A DNA stretch of 6,222 bases from Candidatus Woesearchaeota archaeon (lineage in GTDB: Archaea > Nanobdellota > Nanobdellia > Woesearchaeales > JACQNA01), in the NCBI GenBank assembly GCA_016203335.1, contig JACQNA010000032.1, forward strand, positions 1 through 6,222, given 5' to 3'. How positions within the stretch are numbered: the stretch's first letter is position 1; every line of letters starts with the position of its first letter. The position numbers were made by a program, and so were the translations under genes. The notes below the pieces were generated by a model. The model did no database searches, was not told where the DNA came from, and saw only the letters and a list, made by a program, of their open reading frames with translations. This document shows positions 1 through 5,526 of this stretch, piece by piece.

Positions 1-1302
1 GCGCAGGAATTGGGAAGGATGGCATGCGCGTTTGCTAATACTGATGGCGGCATTATCCTATTTGGCGTTTCTTCAAAAAATGAGATTGTTGGGCTGAGCC
101 ATGATCTCGACAAGGTCCAGCAGGGTAACGCCAATTGCCTGCGCAAGGTCCAGCCATCTCTTGTGGTGCATCAACATGTCAGCGAGTTGGACGGGAAAAA
201 GATACTCTATCTCGAGATACCAAAATCCCACGACAGGATCGCGCATTCTTATGATGGGATCGTCTACGTCAAGCTGGGAAGCACTATCAAAAAACTGGAG
301 GGGGAAGCTCTCATTGAATTTCTCAAGTACCGGCAGATTTACTGCTTTGATGAGCAGGACTCAGATAAGCGCATTGGAGATTTTGACGGAGAAAAAATTC
401 AGCGTTACCTCTCACTCAGGGAACAGCCAGATTATCTTAAAACGCATTCTATAGAAGACTTTCTTTTAAGCAACCAGCTCGCGCGCAAAAATGGAAGGTT
501 CATCATAAAGAATGTGGCGGTGCTTTTTTTCCATAATAACCCGTACAGCGTATTTCCCCAATCTGAAATAAGGTTTGCCCAGTTTTCCGGCACCGAAGCT
601 GTTGAGATAGTTGCGCAAAAAGATTTCAAGCAGGATCTCCTGGCTGATATAGAAGGAATCCTTCTTTTCATGAGGGAAATATTGCCTAAAAAGATAGTTA
701 CTGACGGAAAGGCACGCAGAGAGGAAGTATACCAATACCCCCTTAGTGCTCTGCGGGAAATAATAATAAATGCTGTTTCGCACAGAGACTATTTTAGCTA
801 TGACTGTATCCAAATAAGTATGTTCAGTGACAGGATTGAAATATCCAATCCGGGAGGGCTTCCGCAAGGCTTAACTAAGGAGTTTTTTGGTAAGCGCTCA
901 GTGAGAAGGAATCCCTTAACCTACCAGTTGCTTCGGAATACAAAATATGTCGAGGGGCTTGGTACTGGAGTGCCTAAGATTTATCATGATATGAGAAAGC
1001 AAGGCCTAGCAGATCCGGAATTTATATTTGATGGTGGCTTTTTTTGTGTTGTCTTAAGGAACACTCCATTAGCTGCCATTGCTATAGGAAAGAGTGAAAT
1101 ATTGAGCAACCGGCAGAAAGGAGGGATGGAATTTATCACCAAAAAAGGAAGGAGCACATCCGAGGAATATGCGCAATTAAATGACGTGTCTATACCCACG
1201 GCAGTTTCCGATCTCAACAGGCTGATAGCGCTGAAATATATCAAGAGGGTAGGAAAGTACAGGGGGGCGTATTATGTAGTGAGGGGAGAAAATGTCAAAT
1301 AA
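1..1302 (+). CDS. AlbA_2/Schlafen-type ATP-binding transcriptional regulator (5' end cut by window)
   Basis: The frame is open from base 1, with A-Q-E upstream of the first possible TTG start (base 10), and the first residues are already inside an AlbA_2 domain (the ACAFANTDGGIILFGV block, about residues 8-23 counting from base 1). The true start therefore lies upstream, and perhaps 20-40 residues are missing. Order of domains: AlbA_2 DNA-binding domain (to about 110), a middle region, a GHKL/HATPase_c_4-like region with an N-box (REIIINAVSHRDY, about 252-264), a DRIEISNPGG motif (about 277-286) and GLGTG (about 319-323), then a winged helix (about 367-425). This is the COG2865-like family, often mislabelled RecG-related helicase. 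Members are predicted DNA-binding regulators; some relatives sit in defence regions. Base composition is more A+T-rich than the ribosomal cluster, and it ends before that cluster's own promoter, so it is probably an independent accessory gene. The target is unknown. Confidence 0.85.
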   Translation, partial: AQELGRMACAFANTDGGIILFGVSSKNEIVGLSHDLDKVQQGNANCLRKVQPSLVVHQHVSELDGKKILYLEIPKSHDRIAHSYDGIVYVKLGSTIKKLEGEALIEFLKYRQIYCFDEQDSDKRIGDFDGEKIQRYLSLREQPDYLKTHSIEDFLLSNQLARKNGRFIIKNVAVLFFHNNPYSVFPQSEIRFAQFSGTEAVEIVAQKDFKQDLLADIEGILLFMREILPKKIVTDGKARREEVYQYPLSALREIIINAVSHRDYFSYDCIQISMFSDRIEISNPGGLPQGLTKEFFGKRSVRRNPLTYQLLRNTKYVEGLGTGVPKIYHDMRKQGLADPEFIFDGGFFCVVLRNTPLAAIAIGKSEILSNRQKGGMEFITKKGRSTSEEYAQLNDVSIPTAVSDLNRLIALKYIKRVGKYRGAYYVVRGENVK

Positions 1303-1341
1303 CGTTGCCAAAACAACGCTCGCCGAGCCTTAACCACAATC

Positions 1342-1350
1342 TTTATAAAT
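1342..1350 (+). promoter_or_regulatory. Archaeal TATA box for the ribosomal protein operon
   Basis: TTTATAAAT is a near-consensus archaeal TATA element in the only sizeable gap upstream of uS13. With the usual 25 or so bases from TATA centre to start point, transcription would begin near 1370-1374, leaving a leader of roughly 30 nt before the ATG at 1401. No obvious purine-rich BRE is seen directly upstream (CACAATC). The rest of the 1303-1400 gap holds a weak 5-bp hairpin (CGTTG 1303-1307 with CAACG 1314-1318) just after the preceding stop, with no T-run, so I do not call it a terminator. Confidence 0.7.
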
Positions 1351-1400
1351 CACCCGCCATCCCACTCCTTCAGCCCGAGTGAATAGCGCAGAGGGCCGGT

Positions 1401-1946
1401 ATGGCTACGTTATTTCTTGAGGGCATCACAGGCATGGCAGAATTCCAGCACATTGTCCGGGTGGTGAACACTGACCTGAAGGGGGAGAAGCAGATAGGGA
1501 GCGCGCTGCGCCAGATCAGGGGTGTGGGGTTTATGTATGCGCATATGACCTGCCTGCTTGCGGGCATTGACCAGCGGAAACGCGCGGGCGATCTGAGCGA
1601 GGAGGAAGTAAAGAAGATTGATGATGTGCTCCGGAATCCCCTGAAGCATGAGGTTCCTGCCTGGATGCTGAACCGCAGGCGGGATTATGAAACCAATGAG
1701 GACAAGCACCTGCTGGCGACGGACATCAAATTTGTGCAGGAAAATGACATCAAAAGGCTGAAGAAAATCCGGTCGTACCGGGGAATCAGGCATTCATACG
1801 GGTTGCCGGTGCGCGGACAGCGTACCCGCTCAAATTTCAGGAGGAATAAGGGCAAGGTCATGGGCGTCCAGCGCTCAAAGGCTGTTGTGCCTCCTGCGGG
1901 AGAGAAGAAGGGAGAGCAGAAAGAGAAAGATAAGGGGAAGAAGTAA
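1401..1946 (+). CDS. rps13: Small ribosomal subunit protein uS13 (S13/S18e), archaeal
   Basis: uS13 sits in the head of the 30S subunit, contacting 16S rRNA and, through bridges, the large subunit and P-site tRNA. The family is recognised from the N-terminal HIVRVVNTDLKG block, an H2TH-like helical part (about 35-85), and the basic signature RSYRGIRHSYGLPVRGQRTR (about 124-143). The C-terminus (about 160-181) is a K/E/G-rich tail that makes it longer (181 aa) than the roughly 150 aa usual in archaea. Start choice is uncertain. ATG 1401 has GAGGG at 1391-1395 at good spacing, but the family alignment begins naturally at ATG 1434 (MAEFQHIVRV, 170 aa), which also has a GAGGG (1419-1423) at a longer distance. 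It is the first gene of the cluster, downstream of the TATA box at 1342; uS4 starts 2 nt after its stop. Confidence 0.95.
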   Translation: MATLFLEGITGMAEFQHIVRVVNTDLKGEKQIGSALRQIRGVGFMYAHMTCLLAGIDQRKRAGDLSEEEVKKIDDVLRNPLKHEVPAWMLNRRRDYETNEDKHLLATDIKFVQENDIKRLKKIRSYRGIRHSYGLPVRGQRTRSNFRRNKGKVMGVQRSKAVVPPAGEKKGEQKEKDKGKK

Positions 1947-1948
1947 GC

Positions 1949-2506
1949 ATGGGAGACCCGAGACGAAACCGCAAAGCATACTCCGGGCCGAGCCATCCCT
2001 GGCAGAAGGAGCGGATTGAAAGAGAGATCATCCTGGTCAAGGAATATGGCCTGAAGAACAAGAAAGAAGTATGGCGCCATGTCTCTGCGCTGCGGGATTA
2101 TGCGGAGCGGGCAAAGCGCCTGAACGCATTGCAGGGGAAACAGGCGGAGAAAGAGAGGCAGGATCTGCTGAGCAGGCTGCGCAGCCTTGGCCTGCTGCAG
2201 GATACGGGAAAGCTTGAGGACGTGCTCACCCTCCAGATTACGAACATCATGGACAGAAGGCTGCAAACCCTGGTGTACAAGCGGAACCTTGCGCACTCAG
2301 TTGAGCAGGCGCGCCAGTTTATCACCCATGGTCATATCATGGTCGGGCAGCACAAGCATACAACACCAGGATACATCGTGCGGAAAAGCGAAGAGGAGCA
2401 CATTGCGTTTGTTCCCGGCTCTGCCCTTGCTGATGCCAGCCATCCGGAGCGGATGCTGAAGCCGGTTGAAGCGAAGCCTGCAAAGAAAGAGAAGGAGAGC
2501 ACATGA
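1949..2506 (+). CDS. rps4: Small ribosomal subunit protein uS4 (S4/S9e), archaeal
   Basis: uS4 is a primary 16S rRNA binder that nucleates assembly of the 30S body and helps form the mRNA entry site. The N-terminus ([17 protein letters not shown]) is the archaeal/eukaryotic S9e type and lacks the bacterial Cys cluster. A helical region follows (about 20-95), then the S4 RNA-binding fold from about residue 102 ([20 protein letters not shown]) through [13 protein letters not shown] to about 147. The end is a short charged tail ([10 protein letters not shown]). The length of 185 aa is normal for archaea. The start follows the uS13 stop by 2 nt and its ribosome binding site is poor (GGGG at 1934-1937), which suggests translational coupling. 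The last four bases overlap the uS11 start. Confidence 0.96.
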   Translation: MGDPRRNRKAYSGPSHPWQKERIEREIILVKEYGLKNKKEVWRHVSALRDYAERAKRLNALQGKQAEKERQDLLSRLRSLGLLQDTGKLEDVLTLQITNIMDRRLQTLVYKRNLAHSVEQARQFITHGHIMVGQHKHTTPGYIVRKSEEEHIAFVPGSALADASHPERMLKPVEAKPAKKEKEST

Positions 2507-2898
2507 GCCAGCAAACCAGGTGGGGGATTGCGCATATTTACGCAAGCTACAACAATACGATCATCCATATCACTGACATTACCGGAACAGAAACCATCGC
2601 GCGGAGCTCCGGCGGGCAGGTGGTGAAGTCGCACCGGCTGGAGAGCAGCCCGACTGCAGCCATGATGGCAGCCAAGAAGGTTGCGGAAATCGCACGCGAC
2701 CATGGCATCACCGGCATCCATGTGAAGATCAAGGCGCCGGGCGGCCAGAACGGGCCAACGAACCCCGGGCCGGGAGCGCAGGCAGCTGTGCGCGCACTGT
2801 CCAGGATGGGATTGCGCATCGGCATTATTGAGGACGTCACGCCATTGCCGCATGACAGCTGCAGGAAAAAGGGCGGAAAGCGCGGGAGGAGAGTGTAA
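2503..2898 (+). CDS. rps11: Small ribosomal subunit protein uS11 (S11/S14e), archaeal
   Basis: uS11 lies in the platform of the 30S subunit, near the E-site and the 3' end of 16S rRNA. Diagnostic stretches are [21 protein letters not shown] (residues 8-28), the [11 protein letters not shown] segment (about 89-99) and the C-terminal [20 protein letters not shown] with a basic end, all typical of archaeal/eukaryotic S14e. Length 131 aa is normal. The start is fixed by an ATGA overlap with uS4 and by GGAG at 2494-2497, five bases before the ATG. The RpoD ATG follows its TAA directly, so the two are probably coupled. Confidence 0.97.
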   Translation: MSQQTRWGIAHIYASYNNTIIHITDITGTETIARSSGGQVVKSHRLESSPTAAMMAAKKVAEIARDHGITGIHVKIKAPGGQNGPTNPGPGAQAAVRALSRMGLRIGIIEDVTPLPHDSCRKKGGKRGRRV

Positions 2899-3693
2899 AT
2901 GGAAATTCGCATATTGGAGCAGGACAAGAAGAAAGAGGCAGTCGCATTCCTCATCAAGGGAGCGGGACCAGTGTTTGCCAACACGCTCCGGCGGATGATC
3001 GTCAACAGGGTGCCGACCATGGCGATTGAGGACGTGGAGTTCCGGAAGAACAGCTCAATCCTCTATGATGAGGTCATCGCCCACCGGCTGGGGCTGGTCC
3101 CGCTGAGCACAGACCTCAAGTCATATACTGTTCCCGCAGAATGCACCTGCAAGGGGAAGGGATGCGGCAAGTGCCGGGTGAAGCTTATACTCAAGGTGAG
3201 TGGGCCTGCCGTGGTGCTGGCGTCAGAGCTGAAGAGCAAGGATCCTGCAATCAAGCCGGTGTTCCCGAAGATTCCCATTGCCAAGCTGCTGAAGGGGCAG
3301 AGCCTCGAGCTTGAGGCATTTGCTGTCTTGGGAAGGGGGGAGGAGCATGCCAAGTGGATCCCGGGGCATGCCTACTACAAGCAGAAGCCAGTCATTGCCA
3401 TCAGCGAGGGCTACAAGAACGCTGCGGAAATCGCCGCCAGCTGCCCGGTGCAGGTGTACGACGAGAAGAACGGAACCCTGAGCATCAACAAGGACAATTA
3501 TTTCAGATGCCACCTGTGCAATGCCTGCGTGGATGTTGATCCCAAGCATATCAGCGTCAAGGAAGATCCTGATGAAATTGTGTTTGTTGTCGAGTCATTC
3601 GGGCAGCTCAGCTGCAAGGAGATCCTGCTCAGCGCAATCGATGAGATTGATGCGCGGCTCGATGCATTTCAGAAAGCGTTCAAGGGAGTGTGA
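2899..3693 (+). CDS. rpoD: DNA-directed RNA polymerase subunit D (Rpo3, Rpb3-like)
   Basis: Subunit D pairs with L to form the alpha-like platform on which archaeal RNA polymerase assembles. Domain 1 starts at MEIRILEQ and contains the alpha motif FANTLRRMIVNRVPTMAIED (26-45); NSSILYDEVIAHRLGLVPLS (51-70) follows. An insert has a CxCx4CxxC pattern (C82, C84, C89, C92), like the zinc loop of eukaryotic Rpb3. A ferredoxin-like domain (about 168-225) has C182 followed by Pro and CHLCNAC (C204, C207, C210), four cysteines suited to one Fe-S cluster. The C-terminal part (about 228-262) returns to the dimerisation fold and ends in a helix. Length 264 aa fits archaeal D with the Fe-S domain. The start has GGAGG at 2885-2889, nine bases upstream. 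A tRNA begins one base after the stop. This is not bacterial sigma-70, which shares the symbol. Confidence 0.97.
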   Translation: MEIRILEQDKKKEAVAFLIKGAGPVFANTLRRMIVNRVPTMAIEDVEFRKNSSILYDEVIAHRLGLVPLSTDLKSYTVPAECTCKGKGCGKCRVKLILKVSGPAVVLASELKSKDPAIKPVFPKIPIAKLLKGQSLELEAFAVLGRGEEHAKWIPGHAYYKQKPVIAISEGYKNAAEIAASCPVQVYDEKNGTLSINKDNYFRCHLCNACVDVDPKHISVKEDPDEIVFVVESFGQLSCKEILLSAIDEIDARLDAFQKAFKGV

Positions 3694-3694
3694 T

Positions 3695-3811
3695 GCGGGG
3701 GTGGCAGAGCCTGGCCAAATGCGCAAATTCGTTTTCCACCGGGAAAATGAAGTGTTAGCTTGAGGGGCTTGTCCCTTAGTGGGTACGCGTGTTCGAATCA
3801 CGTCCCCCGCA
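3695..3811 (+). tRNA. tRNA-Leu(GAG) with a 31-nt intron
   Basis: The acceptor stem GCGGGGG (3695-3701) pairs with CCCCCGC (3804-3810), and A3811 is the discriminator; CCA is not encoded. The D arm begins at G3704 and closes with TGC (3720-3722). The T arm is GCGTG/TTCGAAT/CACGT (3787-3803). A long variable arm with CCC/GGG (3773-3775 and 3781-3783) marks a class II tRNA. The anticodon stem forms only after removal of 3727-3757: CAA (3724-3726) joined to GC (3758-3759) pairs perfectly with GCTTG (3767-3771), enclosing the loop TTGAGGG with anticodon GAG (3762-3764), which reads CUC and CUU leucine codons. The mature length would be 86 nt. It starts one base after the rpoD stop with no TATA box of its own that I can see, so it is probably released from the operon transcript. 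A tRNA-Leu ahead of eL18-uL13-uS9 is also known, from memory, in haloarchaea. Confidence 0.95.
3727..3757 (+). other. tRNA intron at noncanonical position 29/30 with bulge-helix-bulge motif
   Basis: The 31-nt intron begins ATTCG and ends GTGTTA. Inside it, TTCGTTTTCC (3728-3737) pairs with GGAAAATGAA (3742-3751) with one G·U pair and a four-base loop. The central four-base helix is GCGC (3721-3724, exon) with GUGU (3752-3755, intron): two C-G and two G·U pairs. This leaves three-base bulges AA|A (3725-3727) and UA|G (3756-3758), which is the geometry cut by archaeal splicing endonuclease after the second bulge base. The outer helix is weak, so this is a relaxed form of the motif. Shifting the junctions by one base gives the same mature tRNA, but only 29/30 fits the bulges. 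Confidence 0.88.
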
Positions 3812-3839
3812 TATTCCAATCATAATGAGGCGTTCGCCG

Positions 3840-4199
3840 ATGAACAGAACCGGACCAACCAACGAGCACCTGCAGCAGCTCATTATGGAGCTGCGTGAGC
3901 TCAGCAGGGAGAAGAATGTCCTGCTCTGGAAGCGGATCGCTGATGACCTGGAGCGGCCAAGCAGGAACCGGAGATCGGTGAACATTTACAAGATTGACCA
4001 GTACACGAGGGATGGGGAGATTGCGCTGGTGCCGGGGAAGGTGCTGAGCGTGGGAAGCCTCACCAAGAAGCTTACTGTTGCTGCATTTCAGTTTTCACAA
4101 GAGGCCCGGGAGAAGATTAACGGCATGGGGAAGGCAATCACCATCCATGAGTTGGTGAGGGAAAACCCTGCGGGGAAAAATGTGAGGATTATCGGATGA
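3840..4199 (+). CDS. rpl18e: Large ribosomal subunit protein eL18 (L18e), archaeal
   Basis: eL18 is an archaeal/eukaryotic 50S protein with the uL15-like fold and has no bacterial ortholog. Recognised from the N-terminal RTGPTNEHLQQLIMELREL, the RPSRNRRSVNIYKIDQYT block (about 39-56), the VPGKVLSVGSLTKKLTVAAF segment (64-83) and the closing NPAGKNVRIIG; 119 aa is the usual archaeal length. I chose ATG 3840 because GAGG (3827-3830) lies nine bases upstream and the family begins here. ATG 3825 lacks a ribosome binding site, and ATG 3789 lies inside the tRNA. After RNase Z cuts the tRNA at its 3' end, about 28 nt would remain as leader. Its stop overlaps the uL13 start (ATGA). Confidence 0.95.
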   Translation: MNRTGPTNEHLQQLIMELRELSREKNVLLWKRIADDLERPSRNRRSVNIYKIDQYTRDGEIALVPGKVLSVGSLTKKLTVAAFQFSQEAREKINGMGKAITIHELVRENPAGKNVRIIG

Positions 4200-4612
4200 T
4201 CATCGACGCAACAGACATGCTGCTGGGAAGGATGGCGAGCTATGCGGCGAAGGCAGCGCTGCTCGGCCAGCAAGTGGATATTGTCAACTGCGAAAAGGCA
4301 GTGATCAGCGGCAGAGCAAAAGACATTATCGCGCACTACCGGCAGAGGCGGGAGCGGGGATACCCGTACAAGGGGCCGTTTTTTCCCAAGCAGTCTGACC
4401 GGCTGGTGCGGAGGACCGTGCGCGGGATGATTCCCTACAAGAAGGGAAGGGGAAGCGCTGCATTCGACAAGGTGATGTGCTGGAAGGGCGTGCCTGAGCA
4501 GTTCAGGGAGAAGGCGATGGAGAAGCTGCCTGCGCTGTTCCATGTGGACAAGCTCCCGAATGTGCAGTATATGACCGTGGGCGAGCTGTGCATGCATTTA
4601 GGAGGCAAATAA
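4196..4612 (+). CDS. rpl13: Large ribosomal subunit protein uL13 (L13/L13a), archaeal
   Basis: uL13 binds 23S rRNA early in 50S assembly. The archaeal/eukaryotic L13 pattern is clear: IIDATDMLLGRMASYAAKAAL (2-22), VDIVNCEKAVISG (27-39), the RRERGYPYKGPFFPKQSDRL region (51-70) and VRRTVRGMIPYKKGRGSAAF (71-90), which contains the family signature. Length 138 aa is close to the archaeal norm, slightly short. The start is given by the 4-nt overlap with eL18 and by GAGG at 4184-4187, eight bases upstream. Its last codons carry the ribosome binding site for uS9, so expression of eL18, uL13 and uS9 is probably tightly coupled. Confidence 0.96.
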   Translation: MIIDATDMLLGRMASYAAKAALLGQQVDIVNCEKAVISGRAKDIIAHYRQRRERGYPYKGPFFPKQSDRLVRRTVRGMIPYKKGRGSAAFDKVMCWKGVPEQFREKAMEKLPALFHVDKLPNVQYMTVGELCMHLGGK

Positions 4613-4613
4613 G

Positions 4614-5009
4614 ATGAAGGCTATCCATTATTCCGGAACAAGAAAGAGCGCGGTCGCGCGCGCGACATTAGCGCCGGGAACCGGCAAGATCACGGTGAAC
4701 GGCGTCCCGCTGGACGCGATCGAGCCAAGGCTTGCCCGGATGCGGCTGCGCGAGCCGATTCTGCTTGCCGGCGATGCGGTGGAAAAGGTTGACATTCATG
4801 TCACTGTCCAGGGCGGCGGATTCATGGGGCAGTCCGAGGCAGCCAGGCTGGCGATCGCGAAGGTCCTGGTCGGCTACCAGAAGAAGCTGCAGGAGGCATT
4901 TTTGAAATATGACCGGCATCTCCTGGTTGCGGATGTCCGGCGGAAGGAAACCAGAAAGCCGAACAGCCATGGAAAAGCGCGGGCAAAGCGGCAGAAGAGC
5001 TATCGGTAA
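4614..5009 (+). CDS. rps9: Small ribosomal subunit protein uS9 (S9/S16e), archaeal
   Basis: uS9 lies in the 30S head; its conserved basic C-terminal tail reaches the P-site tRNA anticodon region. Seen here: GTRKSAVARATLAPGTGKIT (8-27), the VQGGGFMGQSEAARLAIAKV core (65-84) and the diagnostic end KARAKRQKSYR, with the terminal Tyr-Arg of the family. Length 131 aa is typical for archaea. GGAGG at 4601-4605 lies eight bases before the ATG, inside the uL13 coding end; the gap to the uL13 stop is one base. After its stop the tight spacing ends and a new TATA box appears at about 5018, so this is likely the last gene of the main run, though readthrough to rpoN is possible. Confidence 0.97.
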   Translation: MKAIHYSGTRKSAVARATLAPGTGKITVNGVPLDAIEPRLARMRLREPILLAGDAVEKVDIHVTVQGGGFMGQSEAARLAIAKVLVGYQKKLQEAFLKYDRHLLVADVRRKETRKPNSHGKARAKRQKSYR

Positions 5010-5017
5010 ACACAAGG

Positions 5018-5026
5018 TTTTTAAAT
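5018..5026 (+). promoter_or_regulatory. Archaeal TATA box upstream of the small membrane protein and rpoN
   Basis: TTTTTAAAT lies just after the uS9 stop. A start point about 25 bases downstream (near 5047-5049) would leave a leader of about 20 nt before the GAGGTGG ribosome binding site (5057-5063) and the ATG at 5069. The position and spacing are right for an internal promoter serving the membrane protein and rpoN, in addition to any readthrough from the ribosomal operon. This is inferred from sequence only. Confidence 0.55.
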
Positions 5027-5068
5027 GGCGGGGCGGTTATTGTTGTATCAAACAAAGAGGTGGAGCGT

Positions 5069-5266
5069 ATGCATGATGTATGCGGACGGTGCCATGGGAC
5101 AAGCATCATTGCCCTGGGCGTGTTGGTGTTAATCAACCAGTACTGGCTGCTGTTGCCATGGTGGACATTTATTGGAGCGGTGCTGGTGCTGAAGGGGCTG
5201 CTCAGCGTGGCAAAGCCAGGCGGGTGCGGCCATCCCATGATGGACATGCCGAGAAAGAGAAGGTAA
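5069..5266 (+). CDS. Small two-segment membrane protein of unknown function
   Basis: A 65-residue protein that I do not recognise as a named family. A short N-terminal part holds CGRCH (Cys5, Cys8, His9). Two hydrophobic stretches follow, about residues 12-29 and 31-47, separated by a Pro-Trp-Trp turn. Then comes GGCGH (Cys53, His55) and a basic end (PRKRR). The pattern LGVLVLINQYWLLLPWW followed by a Gly-containing second helix resembles the short DUF5668/LiaF-type transmembrane unit, from memory and only weakly. The paired Cys/His motifs on both flanks could bind a metal if both ends lie on the same side of the membrane, as a two-pass hairpin would place them. ATG 5069 was chosen for the strong GAGGTGG six bases upstream; the GTG at 5060 lies inside that site. 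It lies between uS9 and rpoN, normally adjacent in archaea, behind its own TATA box. Confidence 0.75.
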   Translation: MHDVCGRCHGTSIIALGVLVLINQYWLLLPWWTFIGAVLVLKGLLSVAKPGGCGHPMMDMPRKRR

Positions 5267-5287
5267 ACAGACAGATAATGTACGACC

Positions 5288-5293
5288 GGAGGA
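5288..5293 (+). promoter_or_regulatory. Ribosome binding site of rpoN
   Basis: GGAGGA lies seven bases before the rpoN ATG in the 34-nt gap after the membrane protein. It is the strongest such site in this part of the window and fixes the rpoN start. I see no separate TATA box in this gap. Confidence 0.7.
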
Positions 5294-5300
5294 CAGCAGT

Positions 5301-5498
5301 ATGATTATTCCCATCCGATGCTTTAGCTGCGGGAAGCCGATTGCACAGCAGTATCAGGAATATGTGGATCGCACGGCAAAGGGAGAGGAGCGCAAGAAAG
5401 TGCTGGATGACCTTGGGCTGGAACGGTACTGCTGCCGGGCAGTGTTCATGGGGCATGTGGACTTGATTGACACCGCGGGACGGTTTAAGAAGTTTTGA
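5301..5498 (+). CDS. rpoN: DNA-directed RNA polymerase subunit N (Rpo10, Rpb10-like)
   Basis: Subunit N is a small zinc-binding protein that joins the D-L platform of archaeal RNA polymerase. The sequence begins MIIPIRCFSCGKPI, with the CxxC at Cys7 and Cys10, and has the paired cysteines of the family in LERYCCRAVFMGHVDLID (Cys44, Cys45): the atypical CX2C...CC zinc site of Rpb10. Length 65 aa is usual for the family. It closes the uS13-uS4-uS11-rpoD-eL18-uL13-uS9-rpoN order known in many archaea, but rpoK, often next, is not here. Its stop is only 4 nt from the stop of a convergent gene. The symbol is shared with bacterial sigma-54, to which it is unrelated. Confidence 0.97.
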   Translation: MIIPIRCFSCGKPIAQQYQEYVDRTAKGEERKKVLDDLGLERYCCRAVFMGHVDLIDTAGRFKKF

Positions 5499-5526
5499 GT
5501 GTTTATTGTTGTTGGCTCAAGTTTTT
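5494..5526 (+). terminator. Possible hairpin plus T-run terminator after rpoN
   Basis: TTGAG (5495-5499) can pair with CTCAA (5516-5520), extendable by a G·U pair on each side, and is followed directly by GTTTTT (5521-5526). The whole stretch 5493-5526 is T-rich on the + strand. Archaeal RNA polymerase terminates mainly at U-rich tracts, so this is a fair candidate for the end of the rpoN transcript. It overlaps the 3' end of the convergent gene. The stem is short, so confidence is limited. Confidence 0.4.

Noticed and set aside
1303..1318. Hairpin CGTTG/CAACG after the first gene as a terminator
   Set aside because: The stem has only five pairs and no T-run follows, so it is not convincing in an archaeon.
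1685..2296. 203-codon open frame on the - strand across uS13 and uS4
   Set aside because: It lies opposite two certain ribosomal protein genes. The translation is Pro/Leu/Ser/Phe-rich with no family features; such frames are common opposite G+C-rich genes.
2332..2853. 173-codon open frame on the - strand across uS4 and uS11
   Set aside because: It is antisense to conserved genes and the Arg/Ala/His/Cys-rich translation has no recognisable motif.
3789..3839. Longer eL18 N-terminus starting at ATG 3789 or 3825
   Set aside because: 3789 lies inside the tRNA T arm and would be removed with the mature tRNA. 3825 has no ribosome binding site, and the family begins at 3840.
5060..5068. GTG 5060 as start of the small membrane protein
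   Set aside because: The GTG is part of the GAGGTGG ribosome binding site that serves ATG 5069.
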